The translations under genes were made by a program, and so were the position numbers. Below, piece after piece: positions 25,720 to 35,397 of a stretch of DNA of 64,000 bases. Each line of letters starts with the position of its first letter. Positions within the stretch are counted from its first letter, which is position 1. The DNA comes from Roseicyclus sediminis. GTDB taxonomy: Bacteria; Pseudomonadota; Alphaproteobacteria; Rhodobacterales; Rhodobacteraceae. The notes under the pieces were generated by a model. The model was given only the letters and a program-made list of their open reading frames with translations. It was not told the origin of the DNA and ran no database searches. The stretch is from the NCBI RefSeq assembly GCF_025515305.1, contig NZ_JAOPHT010000002.1:434001-498000 (forward strand). Direction: 5' to 3'.

Positions 25720-27197
25720 CCATGGCCATCGGCAACCAGGGATCGGTCTACGACCTCGTCGCCGCGCGGACGCGGGCCGCCCCCGATGCGCCGGCCCTGA
25801 TCTCGGGCGACCGGCGGCTCAGCTACGCCGAGGCCCTCGCCCTGGTCGATGCCATCGCGGCCGATTTCGCCGCACGCGGCGTCGCGCATGGCGACAGGGT
25901 CGCGATCCTGTCGGAAAACCGGATCGAGTATATCCTCGTGCAACTTGCCTGCGCAAAACTTGGCGCTATGGCCGCATGCCAGAACTGGCGCCTCGCGGAG
26001 CCCGAACTGCGCTATTGCGTTGAACTGGTCGACGCCGGCCTGATCGTGGCCTCCGAACGCTACCATGACACCGCGCAGCGCATCGCGGGCGCCGTCCCGG
26101 TGGCCGACATCGCCCGGCTTGGCCGCGACGGCGCGACCGACAGTGTTGCCCGGCCCGAGGACGGGCTTCTCATCATCTATACCAGCGGGACCACCGGCCT
26201 GCCGAAGGCCGCGGTGATCAGCCACCGGGCCGAGATCGCGCGGATGTGCGCGCTTCGACTGGATCTCGGGATCTCGCAACAAGATGGCTACATCGCATGG
26301 CCGCCGATGTTCCACATGGGGGGCACGGAACACACGCTGGCGACGTTGATGTCGGGCGGCGTGGGCGTCGTGATCGACGGGTTCGACCCCGATGCCATTG
26401 TCGATGCCCTCTCCGCGCACCGCATCGGCTGGCTGCTGCTGGTTCCCGCGACGATCGGCCCGCTCCTCGACCGGCTGAGGGCACGGCGGATCGGGATCAA
26501 GGGTGTGCGGGCGGTCGGCTGCATGGCCGACCTTGTGCCTGCCGCCGAGATCGTTGCGATCACCGAGGCGCTCGACGCGCCGTTCCTCAACACCTTCGGC
26601 GCGACCGAAACCGGGATGCCGCCCCTCTCTGCAGGGCTGATCCCCGTGGGCACAGCCCCCGACAGCTTTGCCAAGACCCTGAGTATCCTCGCGGACCTGA
26701 GGCTGGTGGACGAGGCCGGGCAGGATGTCCCGGACGGCGCCACGGGTGAGGCCTGGATGCGTGGCCCGACCCTGTTCAGCGGCTACTGGAATGCACCAGA
26801 GGCCAACGCCTCGTCCTTCCGGGATGGATGGTTCCGCATGGGAGACCTGTTCCGCAAGGAAGCGGACGGCTACCATTTTGCCGGGCGTTCGAAATACCTG
26901 ATCAAGTCGGGAGGCGAGAACATCTACCCGGCCGAGATCGAGCGCATATTGCTGTCCGACCCCCGCGTTCTGGAGGCGGTCGTGGTACGACGACCAGATG
27001 CCAAGTGGGGCGAGATTCCAGTCGCGGTCGTGGCCCGCAACGATGACAGCTTCGACGCCGAAACCGTCGACCAACTCTGTCGCGCTTCGCTGGCGGGCTA
27101 CAAACGACCGAGGGAGACGATCTTCCTCGCCTTCGAGGACTTCCCTCGCAACGCCACCGGAAAAGTCCTGCGAGAGGCGATCGAGCAGATGATATGA
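25716..27197 (+). CDS. Acyl-CoA ligase (AMP-forming)
   Basis: 493 aa, full length. P-loop IIYTSGTTGLPKAAVI, FGATETGMP, MGDLF, YLIKSGGENIYPAEIE and the C-terminal RNATGKVLRE lysine are all present. It resembles short ligases of the benzoate/cyclohexane or fatty-acid type. It follows two hotdog genes with an overlap at the start (25716-25719) and is the last gene of that operon. A second ATG at 25722 is possible. Confidence 0.92.
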   Translation: MTMAIGNQGSVYDLVAARTRAAPDAPALISGDRRLSYAEALALVDAIAADFAARGVAHGDRVAILSENRIEYILVQLACAKLGAMAACQNWRLAEPELRYCVELVDAGLIVASERYHDTAQRIAGAVPVADIARLGRDGATDSVARPEDGLLIIYTSGTTGLPKAAVISHRAEIARMCALRLDLGISQQDGYIAWPPMFHMGGTEHTLATLMSGGVGVVIDGFDPDAIVDALSAHRIGWLLLVPATIGPLLDRLRARRIGIKGVRAVGCMADLVPAAEIVAITEALDAPFLNTFGATETGMPPLSAGLIPVGTAPDSFAKTLSILADLRLVDEAGQDVPDGATGEAWMRGPTLFSGYWNAPEANASSFRDGWFRMGDLFRKEADGYHFAGRSKYLIKSGGENIYPAEIERILLSDPRVLEAVVVRRPDAKWGEIPVAVVARNDDSFDAETVDQLCRASLAGYKRPRETIFLAFEDFPRNATGKVLREAIEQMI

Positions 27198-27457
27198 GCC
27201 CGTGGCGCGCTCATCCTGAACCGCGCTGCAACTGGCAGGCTATTCGACCTTGTCTCCGGATGAGCGGTGAAGCTGTTCCTTGTGCCGCGAAGAGAAGGCG
27301 AGGGTTTTCCGTGCCGCCGTGAAGGCCGTTGAACCGGTCTGGTCACGGTCCGACGCCACGCGGCCGCCCTGCCCGTCTCGGCCGGAGATACAACTGGTGG
27401 CGTGGACACCTCGAGATCGCCCGCTTCGCGGTCAGGAGGGTCTACTCGCCATGCCCT

Positions 27458-28219
27458 TCAAAACGCCTTCAGAAGCCGCGTGGTTTCCGGGTCGAGGAAG
27501 CCCGCGACGGTCGCCTCGGTCTCGAGCTCGATGGCCGTTTCGAGGGCGCTGGCGGAGACCTGGTTGAGGACCCGTTTCATGGCGCGGACGGACAGGGGCG
27601 GCAGCGCCGCGAGGCGTTCGGCCGTCGCTTCCGCCTCGGCCCGCAATTCCGCATCTGGAACGACCTTCCAGGCCACGCCGAGCTCCGCCAGGTCCCGGGC
27701 CGCATAGCGTTCGCCGAGAAACAGCATCTCGCGGGCCTTCACCGGACCGACGATCGCCGGCAGGAGGCTCGTCACGGCCCCGGTGACGAACAGGTTCAGC
27801 GACACTTCCGGAAAGAACCCCTTCGCGCTCTCGCCCCAGATCGGGAAGTCGCAGTTGATCGCCCATTCGAACCCGCCGCCGACAGCCCAGCCGTTGATGG
27901 CCCCGACGACGGGCTTCGCGCCGAAGACGATGGCTTGCGTCGCGCGCTGGATGGCGTCGACCAGGTCGCGCGCCTGTTCCTCGGTCTCGGGATGGACGTG
28001 TTCGTGCCGGTCGTCCCCCGCGCAGAAGGCACGCCCCTCTCCGGTGAACACGATCGCACGCGTCCCGGGGTCCCGGTTCGCGTCGTCGAAGGCGGCCGCC
28101 ACCTCGTCGATCAGGCGCCGGTTCATGGCGTTGAGCGCCTGCGGACGATTGAGCGCGATCGTGCGGACGCCCTCTCGGGTCATGGTGGACAGGATCGTGT
28201 CGTAGGTGAAATCGGTCAT
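27458..28219 (-). CDS. Enoyl-CoA hydratase/isomerase (crotonase family)
   Basis: 253 aa. FCAGDD and GWAVGGGFE oxyanion motifs; glutamates at the hydratase positions in FFPEVSLN and KAREML. It resembles p-hydroxycinnamoyl-CoA or cyclohexene-carboxyl-CoA hydratase-like members, but the substrate is not certain. The start at 28219 overlaps the PaaK-type ligase stop by four bases. Confidence 0.9.
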   Translation of the reverse strand: MTDFTYDTILSTMTREGVRTIALNRPQALNAMNRRLIDEVAAAFDDANRDPGTRAIVFTGEGRAFCAGDDRHEHVHPETEEQARDLVDAIQRATQAIVFGAKPVVGAINGWAVGGGFEWAINCDFPIWGESAKGFFPEVSLNLFVTGAVTSLLPAIVGPVKAREMLFLGERYAARDLAELGVAWKVVPDAELRAEAEATAERLAALPPLSVRAMKRVLNQVSASALETAIELETEATVAGFLDPETTRLLKAF

Positions 28220-29520
28220 GCGTAGGTCCTGAGGACGCGGCGTGTCTTGCCTTCGGTGGCGGGGAAGGTGCCGGCGGGCACGATGGTCACGCGCGCGGTG
28301 GCCCCGAGCTTCGCCTTCAGCGCCGCCTCGAGACGTTGCGCGAGGGTGCCGTCGTCGATGCGCCCCTTCGCGAGTTCGGCGTGCACCGGCATCACGTGAT
28401 GCGGCGGCGGCGCGTCCAGCACGATCCGGTAGTCGCCCGAAAGCTCGGGGAACCCGTTGACGACGGCGGCGACCATCGTCGGGAACATGTTCAGCCCGCG
28501 CACCACGATCATGTCGTCGGACCGCCCCACCACGCGAAAGCGGAAGCCCGCACAGCCGCAGGCGCAAGGCTCCGTCGCCTGCACCGCGATGATGTCGCCG
28601 GTCCGGAACCGGACGAGCGGCTGGCATTCCCGGTCGAGATGGGTGAGCACCAGTTCGCCCTCGGCCCCGGCCTCAAGCGGCTTGGGCGTCCCGTTCTCCG
28701 GGTCGATCAGTTCCACGTGCAGCACATCATGCGCGACGAAGTGGAGGTCGGTCTCGTGCTCGCACTGGGACGCGAAATTGCAGAACACGTCCGAGACGCC
28801 GTAGTTGGAATTGCGGGGCTCCATCCCCCATGTCTCGCGGATCCGCTGCCGATAGGCCGGGTCATCGAGCCCCGGCTCGCCGCCGAAAAGCCCCAGCCGG
28901 AGGCCGAGATCGGCGGGGCTCAGGTCCGGAAACTTCTCGGCGATGACCCGTTCGAGCACCGTGGGATAGGACGGCGTGCAGGAAATCGCGCTGATCCCGG
29001 TCTCGAGGATGGTGCGGACCAGCAATTCCGTCGAGCCGACGCCGAAAGGCACGACGGTCGCCCCGGTACGTTCCAGCGTCATGTGGTCCGTCAGCCCGCC
29101 CATCCACATCTGGTAGTTCAGGCAATGCACCACCATCATGCCCGGCCCGAGCCCGGCGAGCGCCTGGGCGCGCGCGCCCACGATCTCGGTGATCTCGCAA
29201 TCGCGCCTGCTGAGCGCGAGGTTCATCGCCTGCCCGGTCGTGCCCGAGGTGCGGTGCAGGCGCGAGACCCGCTCCGGCGGCGCCGCGAGATAATCGCCGA
29301 ACGGGGGATGGGCCGGTTGCGACAGGCGCAGCCCCGCCTTGTCCGAAAACGGAAGCTCCGGCAGGTCCTCCAGTCGACGAGGGGGCGCCGTCCCGTCCCA
29401 CAGGGTCCGGTAGAACGCCGAGTTTGCCGCGACATGGGCGCTCTGACGCTCCCAGGCGGCCTGCCTGTGGCCGGCGAGGTCCGCCACAGGCACGCGGTGG
29501 CCCTGATCGATCAGCGTCAT
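28216..29520 (-). CDS. Phenylacetate-CoA ligase-like (PaaK family) ligase
   Basis: 434 aa, the usual PaaK length. ATP motif RTSGTTGQAMN, NYGVSDVFCNFASQC with cysteines near the A5 region, VRFRTGDI, and GRSDDMIVVRGLNMFPT near the C-terminal domain. A CACGC cysteine cluster (CACGCAGFR) recalls the zinc knuckle seen in some PaaK proteins. Substrate probably an aromatic or cyclic acid. Upstream, a TetR-like fragment overlaps its start (ATGA); downstream a crotonase overlaps its stop. Confidence 0.88.
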   Translation of the reverse strand: MTLIDQGHRVPVADLAGHRQAAWERQSAHVAANSAFYRTLWDGTAPPRRLEDLPELPFSDKAGLRLSQPAHPPFGDYLAAPPERVSRLHRTSGTTGQAMNLALSRRDCEITEIVGARAQALAGLGPGMMVVHCLNYQMWMGGLTDHMTLERTGATVVPFGVGSTELLVRTILETGISAISCTPSYPTVLERVIAEKFPDLSPADLGLRLGLFGGEPGLDDPAYRQRIRETWGMEPRNSNYGVSDVFCNFASQCEHETDLHFVAHDVLHVELIDPENGTPKPLEAGAEGELVLTHLDRECQPLVRFRTGDIIAVQATEPCACGCAGFRFRVVGRSDDMIVVRGLNMFPTMVAAVVNGFPELSGDYRIVLDAPPPHHVMPVHAELAKGRIDDGTLAQRLEAALKAKLGATARVTIVPAGTFPATEGKTRRVLRTYA

Positions 29521-29828
29521 GCCTGCCTCCCCTGTTTCCGGCGGTCGGTGAGAAGCCCGAGAACCCCGGCCGAGATCGCGTTGAGGTTCTCGAAGCGGAC
29601 ACGGAATGTCCCATGTGCCATGCCGGCCGACTTGCCGAGTGCTGCAAAGGTCAGCCGGTCGAAGGGTTCGGCGACGAGAAGCCGGGCGCAGGTGGCCACC
29701 CATGCCTGTCGCGTGCGACCGCCCTTTGCCCGGGGTCGGTCGTGCGCGACCGGCCATAGGTGGAAATCGCGCTGCGCCTCGACAGGGTCGGCCGGTTTCC
29801 GTTCGGGACTGCTCATCTGGTCTTCCAT
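29517..29828 (-). CDS. TetR-like DNA-binding domain without ligand domain
   Basis: 103 aa. After a basic N-terminus the sequence RTRQAWVATCARLLVAEPFDRLTFAALGKSAGMAHGTFRVRF follows the TetR N-terminal helix-turn-helix (compare IAxxAGVSxGTxYxxF). It then stops at about residue 103, where a TetR protein would continue with about 100 residues of ligand domain. Its stop overlaps the PaaK start (29517-29520), so it is translationally coupled to it. It could be a truncated regulator of this small operon or a decaying gene. Confidence 0.55.
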   Translation of the reverse strand: MEDQMSSPERKPADPVEAQRDFHLWPVAHDRPRAKGGRTRQAWVATCARLLVAEPFDRLTFAALGKSAGMAHGTFRVRFENLNAISAGVLGLLTDRRKQGRQA

Positions 29829-29982
29829 TCGCCGGGAAGGTCCGAATTCTCCATGGCCAATCCTAAAGCGGAGGCACGGACGCTGGCAGACTATTTCGTC
29901 GCAGTCTCCACCAGGACAGCGACGCTGTCCATTCTGCCGCGCGCGACCGCCCTGCCCCGGCCCACCCGGAAACCTTCCGACA

Positions 29983-31101
29983 TCAACCGCGGTCCTCCTG
30001 GTCCCGCGGCGTGTGGGCCGATGTCATGGATGGGTCGATGGCTGATCCGGGCCTGTGCCCGCCCGTCTTGCCCGCGTCCAGCCACCACAGCGTCAGCTGC
30101 AGGCAGAGCGCAAGGACGACCGGCCCCACGAAGATGCCGACGATGCCCCAGGCCAGAAGCCCACCGATGGCGCCGAGAAACACGAGGATGGCGGGCAGAT
30201 GGGCCCCCCGGGACACCACGAGCGCCTTGACGAGGTTGTCCGACAGCCCGACGGCGAAAAGGCCCCAGAGCACTAGGAAGATCGCCAGTCCGGTCTGGTC
30301 GTCGATCCACAGCCAGGCCGCGAGCGGCGCCCAGATCAGGACCGGACCCACCTGCAGCAAGCCGAGCAGAAAGGTCACGAAGGCGAGGATCGGCCAGTGC
30401 GGTGCACCGACGATCCAGTAGGCGAAGGCCGCCACGGCCGTCTGGACCGCCGCCGATCCGAGAATGCCGAGCACCGTGTATCGGATCGTCAGCACCGACT
30501 GTGCGCCAAGCTCATGCCCGCGGTCGCCGCCCAGCTTCATGGCGGCCCTTGCCGCGAGACGCGCGAGGCGCTCGTGATTGTGCAGGATGATGGCGGCGAG
30601 GATGAGGCCCAGCAGGAACTCGAGGATGAAATGCCCCATCAGGCGGCCCTCGAACATGACGGAGGACAGCAGGAGCCGCAGGTCGCCGCCGATGACGTTC
30701 CTCAGGGCCTGGAGATCGTTCCCGAGATTGTCCCAGACATCGCGCCACGTCGATGGCAACTGAGCGGGAAGGTCCAGCCCGATCCGATCGAGTGCGTCGC
30801 CTTCGGCGATCGCCGTTGCGAGATCGGGGACGACCGCGATGATCGACCGAAGCAGAAGCAGCATCGGCACGAGAACGAGCCCGACCAGCGCCGCGAAGGT
30901 CAGCACCGTGGCGACGCCCCGCCGACCGCGCAGCCCGGCGGCGAGCTGCTGGTGGAAGGGAAGGACGGCGACCGAAATGAAGACCGACCACAGGAGCGCA
31001 GGCACGAACGGGGCAAGTGTCAGCGCGCCGAGCAGGAAAGTCGCCACGAGCGCGGCGATCGGCAGCGTCTTCTCGATGATGTCTCGTGTCCCTGCGCGCA
31101 T
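29983..31101 (-). CDS. AI-2E family transporter (PerM-like)
   Basis: 372 aa with about seven hydrophobic segments. LPFHQQLAAGLRGRRGVATVLTFAALVGLVLVPM and the C-terminal GLLAWGIVGIFVGPVVLAL are the family hallmark (the GxxxGPxxL loop). The family exports diverse small molecules or Na+/H+; the substrate here is unknown. The following gene upstream (31136) is a small membrane protein on the same strand. Confidence 0.9.
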   Translation of the reverse strand: MRAGTRDIIEKTLPIAALVATFLLGALTLAPFVPALLWSVFISVAVLPFHQQLAAGLRGRRGVATVLTFAALVGLVLVPMLLLLRSIIAVVPDLATAIAEGDALDRIGLDLPAQLPSTWRDVWDNLGNDLQALRNVIGGDLRLLLSSVMFEGRLMGHFILEFLLGLILAAIILHNHERLARLAARAAMKLGGDRGHELGAQSVLTIRYTVLGILGSAAVQTAVAAFAYWIVGAPHWPILAFVTFLLGLLQVGPVLIWAPLAAWLWIDDQTGLAIFLVLWGLFAVGLSDNLVKALVVSRGAHLPAILVFLGAIGGLLAWGIVGIFVGPVVLALCLQLTLWWLDAGKTGGHRPGSAIDPSMTSAHTPRDQEDRG

Positions 31102-31135
31102 ATCAATCCCCGCCCATGATGACCAAACGCCGGTC

Positions 31136-31513
31136 TCACCCGAACACGGCGAAACCCTCGCCGATGCGCGACAGGATCCCGGTCAGAACGAGCGCGAGAC
31201 CGAGAAGAAGCCCGGCACCGCCCACGATCAGGAACAGGAAGAGCCGGGACAAACGATGGAGGAACCCGCCATCGGCCGCCTCGGCAACCGCGGGCAGGAC
31301 ATGTGATACTCCTGTCGCGTGGTAGGCTGTCCCGCCGAACAGAAAGCCTATGACGAGAAAGAGGGCGGCCACGACAAGATGCACTCCCAGATAGCCGCTG
31401 GAGACCGGGTGCGCGGCGAGGAAGAAGCTCGCGACGACCAATATCGCCGCCATGAGCGCGAGGGCCGCCGCGACCCATGAAATGGCCGCGAAAAGGAACA
31501 TCAGGCGTCTCAT
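31136..31513 (-). CDS. Small membrane protein, unknown function
   Basis: 125 aa with four predicted hydrophobic segments (about 1-25, 35-55, 85-105 and near the end). I do not recognise a family. The start at 31513 (MRRLMFLF) gives a normal inside-positive first helix; an upstream ATG at 31573 would add 20 residues. It precedes the AI-2E transporter gene by 34 bases and may be cotranscribed. Confidence 0.6.
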   Translation of the reverse strand: MRRLMFLFAAISWVAAALALMAAILVVASFFLAAHPVSSGYLGVHLVVAALFLVIGFLFGGTAYHATGVSHVLPAVAEAADGGFLHRLSRLFLFLIVGGAGLLLGLALVLTGILSRIGEGFAVFG

Positions 31514-31628
31514 CGGGAACGGCCAATTCCTTGAGAAAGGCAGCCCGGGGCTTAACCGGCCCGCTGCGGTCAAGACTTCCCCTCGACGGTGTGCGGCGCC
31601 GGAGACCGCCGAGGGGACATGGCGTTGC

Positions 31629-32297
31629 CTACTCGATCTCGAAGTAGATCTGGAAGGTGACCGTCGATCCGCTGCGATTGATCACTTCGACCACATGGTC
31701 GCCCGACTGCCAGAGTTGCCCGCGATACGGGATGCCGACCGAAATGGCGTCCAGAAGCGCCGAGCCGTCGGGGTTCACGATGCGATACTGGAGCGGCCCG
31801 CCCACGCCCGCGAAATTCACGTCGAGGAACTGGCCGTTGCGCGCGCCAAGCTGGTAGCGCACCGTCATGCCCGGTGGAAGCTGCGCGGGAAACTGGGTCC
31901 AGGTGGTTCCTGCCGGAAACCGCACGCGCTCCGTCGAGACGCTGCTCGCTGGCAACTGCGTCGCGCTGCCGCTGCCGACCTGGTAGGGGCTGCCGCCGCC
32001 GCGCACGAAGCTGGGCCAGGATTGCTGTTCGGCGAAGAACTCGACGAGCGTATCGCCGGTCCGGTTGTAGGAGCAGCTGTAGTAGGCGCTGCGGTTTTCC
32101 AGGTAGATCGTGCCGTTCACGGCGTGGGTGCCGTCGACCCGCTGGCCCTCGTAGGTGGCCTGGCTCGTGGCCCCGAATTCCTGGTAGAATTGCTGCGAGG
32201 CGAGTTGGCAATCTTCGATCATGTAGGCCGGGGACTGGGCCAGGGCCCCGGTACCCATGACGCTGGCGACGAGCGCCACTGCTGCGAAGTTTTTCAT
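31629..32297 (-). CDS. Secreted protein, beta-rich, unknown function
   Basis: 222 aa with a signal peptide (MKNFAAVALVASVMGTGALAQ). The mature part holds a cysteine pair (DCQLAS, YSCSYN) and a C-terminal half rich in beta strands (TVRYQLGARNGQFLDVNFAG, VVEVINRSGSTVTFQIYFEIE) like the pre-peptidase C-terminal or SH3-associated beta-sandwich seen in other secreted Rhodobacteraceae proteins. No catalytic motif was seen. The start at 32297 is the residue that begins the signal peptide. Confidence 0.6.
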   Translation of the reverse strand: MKNFAAVALVASVMGTGALAQSPAYMIEDCQLASQQFYQEFGATSQATYEGQRVDGTHAVNGTIYLENRSAYYSCSYNRTGDTLVEFFAEQQSWPSFVRGGGSPYQVGSGSATQLPASSVSTERVRFPAGTTWTQFPAQLPPGMTVRYQLGARNGQFLDVNFAGVGGPLQYRIVNPDGSALLDAISVGIPYRGQLWQSGDHVVEVINRSGSTVTFQIYFEIE

Positions 32298-32490
32298 CTG
32301 TAGGGTCCTTGCTGGACAGCCGGCCCGGTCGCGGCGCGAGACGTCCGGCGAAGGCGTGTGGGAGTGCCGGGACAACCCGGCGGATCACGAAGCCGAAAAT
32401 ACGGAAACGGGGCCAGCGCGTCGTTGGACGGGACTCGCAATTTCGGTTGTCCGACTGTCTCAGCGATACAGTGCGGCCATGCCGCGCGGT

Positions 32491-33585
32491 TCAATTGAAC
32501 CGGTCGTAGGACCATCGCAAGGCCGCGATGCTCCCCGTGGGGAGCACCATATCCGTCGGTTGATCGCCCACGTCCGACCGCTCGATATGCGGCGTCCAGG
32601 TCTGCCACTGGCCCAGCACATCGCTCGGCCGCTCGCCGAAATGTGCCCGGAAGCTGCGGCTGAAATGGGCGAGTGTCTCGAACCCGCAGGCCTCCGCCAC
32701 GGCGAGCACGGCGCCGCGCGTCGGCATCGCCTCCGAAAGGGCGCGGTAGGCGCGGTGCAGACGCCGCGACAGGATGAAATTCTTCAACCCGCCGTCGTCG
32801 GCGAAGTCACGATAGACCGTGGCCCGCGACGCTCCGAACTTCTCGAGGAGCATGTCTATGCCGAGATCCGGTTCCGCGAGGTTCTGGTCGATGAAGGCCT
32901 TCATCGCGGCGGTGCGGGCATGCCGGTTGTGATCGCTGGCCTCGGGGCCGATGCCGCCCGCGATCACGCCCCTGACAAGCCCCTTGATCGCCATCGCGAC
33001 GCCGGCCGCCTCACCCCGATCGAGTGTCCGCACCTCGTCGAACAGGCTGGCCAGCCCCACATGCAGGAGCCGCCCGCGCGGGCTATCGAGCGGAATGTTG
33101 AAATAGGCGGGGTGCAGCATCGGATCGTAGCCCACCGCATGATACGGCAGGCCCAGCGTGGAGTGCTCCATCTCGGTGCCGATCTGCCGGTGCGGCCGGT
33201 TGTGGTCGATGAAATGGATGGCGCCCACGCCCATCCGCGTCTGCGCCTCGCCCTGCACGAGCAGGCACTCGCCACGGTGGTAGATGCGCACCTTGAGTAC
33301 CGGCGTCGGATGCGCCGCGATCAGGTCGGCGCTGCGGTTGATCGCATGCGCCTCGCCCTGAAATGTCGCGACCAAGAGGTCCTCGAGGAAGGTGACAGCC
33401 GTGCGCGCCCGCGCCCCGCCACCGGGCGAGTCCGCCTTTTCGAACCTGAACGTCCCCTCGTAGACCGCCCGCCGGGTCCGCCACGCCTCGTCGAGCGGCA
33501 TCGAATAGGTGTCGATGCCATAGCTGGGGAGCGGCGAGGCCGGCGCTCGCCTCGGACCTGAGGCCTTTTCGCTCCCGGTATTCAT
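32491..33585 (-). CDS. AraC family transcriptional regulator
   Basis: 364 aa. The C-terminal AraC/XylS double helix-turn-helix is clear: DLGIDMLLEKFGASRATVYRDF, then AVAEACGFETLAHFSRSFRAHFGERPSDV. The N-terminal 200 residues form a sensing domain of the AraC-binding-like type with HFIDHNRPHRQI. The start at MNTGSEK (33585) is chosen; an ATG at 33621 would add 12 residues. It is not obviously linked to its neighbours, a hydrolase and a secreted protein. Confidence 0.85.
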   Translation of the reverse strand: MNTGSEKASGPRRAPASPLPSYGIDTYSMPLDEAWRTRRAVYEGTFRFEKADSPGGGARARTAVTFLEDLLVATFQGEAHAINRSADLIAAHPTPVLKVRIYHRGECLLVQGEAQTRMGVGAIHFIDHNRPHRQIGTEMEHSTLGLPYHAVGYDPMLHPAYFNIPLDSPRGRLLHVGLASLFDEVRTLDRGEAAGVAMAIKGLVRGVIAGGIGPEASDHNRHARTAAMKAFIDQNLAEPDLGIDMLLEKFGASRATVYRDFADDGGLKNFILSRRLHRAYRALSEAMPTRGAVLAVAEACGFETLAHFSRSFRAHFGERPSDVLGQWQTWTPHIERSDVGDQPTDMVLPTGSIAALRWSYDRFN

Positions 33586-33770
33586 GGTCTTCAGAACATA
33601 TACCCAACAAACTTGTTTCATTTGATATCATGACCATTGGACATCGATAACAGTTTTCTTTGCCCGCTCCGGGCACACGGAGGCGGGATCGGGGTTCATG
33701 CCGGGAAAGGTCTTTGCGGGCGTCGCATCAGGTAGCGATGCGCGGGCGATCGTCTCGTTCGCTTCGTGGC

Positions 33771-35357
33771 TCAGTCTCCTTCGGGCATGGTGAAATCCGG
33801 ACGCATGAACGGCAGCGGCTCGGCCTCGGTGACGCAGGCCGTGTCGGGCGACGCGCCGGGGTCGAGGACGAAGTCCCGCATGATGGCAATGGCGCAGCGG
33901 TTCAGGTTCATGACCTGCACGTGGAACCCGGCGGGAAAGATGACATGCGTGGCATTTGGCAAGGCGTCCACCACCTCCTGGCTGACATACCACGGTGTCT
34001 GAACGTCCAGCCCGCCGCTGAGGACAAGGGTCGGGACATCCGCGCTCGCCAACTCGTCGGCGCGATCGGGCAGTTGCGGCAAGTCCAGCACGTCGCACAG
34101 CTCGACATAGAGGGTGGCGCTGTTTCGGGCGAACAGGCGTCCGTAGAGGCCGACATCCTCCGTGACCACGTCGTCGGCCGACACCGGCGGATCGTCGCTG
34201 CAGACCATCGCGGCATGCATCAGGATCGCCATGGCGGCGTCCATCGCGGCGGGATCGGCCAGAAGTTCCGCTCCGCGCTGCGCCGCCATGTCCGCCGCGA
34301 TACGCTCCCGCCCCTCCGTGACGTAGGCGTTCAGAAGCGCGGGGAACGCCATGACGGCGAATATCTCGGTCTGCAAACCGTGCAGATAGGACGCGAATTG
34401 ATCCTGCGTAACCGTCAGGGCAAAGGTGGCGTCCGGTTGATCCGGCACGGTGTAGGTCATCTCGATCGGCCCGTCGTCGAAGACAGCGAGGGCCGCATCG
34501 AGCAGTGCGGGGATGTCATAGCTTGCCGCGCAGTCGGCATCCTCGGCGCAGAGCCCGGTCAGGTTGTCGATCCCCCACTGCGCGAAACTGGAGCGCTGCG
34601 CGCTCCAATCCGTCGAGGCGAGGGAGGCCGCGCCATCGAGCACCACGGCCTCGAGGATGCCGGGAAACTCCCGCATGACGTTCTGGCCGAGTTCCGAGCC
34701 GTAGGATTCGCCGTAGAAGACGATCCGTTCGTAGCCGAGCGCCCGCCGCATGTCGTTCACGTCGGCGGCATTCTCGAGGTTGTTGTAGGCGGCAAGATCG
34801 ACGCCCTCCGCGCTGTGGCGAGCCACGCATTCGCTGAAGCGGGCGCGCAGGACCAGGCGGCCTTCCTCGTCGTCCAGACCACGCTCCACGGCCTCGCGTT
34901 GCGCCGTCCAGAGCTCCGGACAATCCAGGTAGGGCCGGGATCGCAGCGTGCCGCGCTGCTCCATCAGCACGACATCGCGGGTCTCGAGGATCGGGCCGAG
35001 CAGTTCGGGCTGGAAAAGCGCCACGATCGCCGGATCGCCGGTGATCGCTTGCCCCGGCCCGCCCGCCAGCATGAAGAGCGGTGCGGCATCCGACGGGGAC
35101 TGTGCGTTGAGCCGCATGAAAGCCAGACGCACCTCGCCCGCACCGCCCGTCCGGTCTTGCGCGACCACGACATGACCGCAGTCGGCGCCGCGCGTCTGCG
35201 TGACTTCGGGGGGCAGGTCGAGGAAGCAGGTTTCGAGGGGCTCGACGCGAGGCAGGTCCTGCGCCTGGACGGGCAAGGCGGCGAGGAGCATGGTCATCGC
35301 CCCTAGGGCGAGGGCGGCGTGCCGTCTTCCCCGCATGTCGGTCCGTCTTTCCGTCAT
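33771..35357 (-). CDS. Secreted alpha/beta hydrolase (TAP-like peptidase)
   Basis: 528 aa with a signal peptide (RGRRHAALALGAMTMLLAALPVQAQ). Catalytic triad candidates: Ser in FYGESYGSELG (G-E-S-Y-G), Asp in LSGGLDVQTPW and His in FPAGFHVQV, as in tripeptidyl aminopeptidase-like hydrolases; LAGGPGQ marks the oxyanion loop. Many cysteines suggest disulphides. The ATG at 35357 follows GTGAGGACC; a GTG at 35366 is an alternative. Confidence 0.85.
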   Translation of the reverse strand: MTERRTDMRGRRHAALALGAMTMLLAALPVQAQDLPRVEPLETCFLDLPPEVTQTRGADCGHVVVAQDRTGGAGEVRLAFMRLNAQSPSDAAPLFMLAGGPGQAITGDPAIVALFQPELLGPILETRDVVLMEQRGTLRSRPYLDCPELWTAQREAVERGLDDEEGRLVLRARFSECVARHSAEGVDLAAYNNLENAADVNDMRRALGYERIVFYGESYGSELGQNVMREFPGILEAVVLDGAASLASTDWSAQRSSFAQWGIDNLTGLCAEDADCAASYDIPALLDAALAVFDDGPIEMTYTVPDQPDATFALTVTQDQFASYLHGLQTEIFAVMAFPALLNAYVTEGRERIAADMAAQRGAELLADPAAMDAAMAILMHAAMVCSDDPPVSADDVVTEDVGLYGRLFARNSATLYVELCDVLDLPQLPDRADELASADVPTLVLSGGLDVQTPWYVSQEVVDALPNATHVIFPAGFHVQVMNLNRCAIAIMRDFVLDPGASPDTACVTEAEPLPFMRPDFTMPEGD

Positions 35358-35397
35358 GGTCCTCACCGCACCTCCGCAACCTTGTTTCCCGCGCGTC

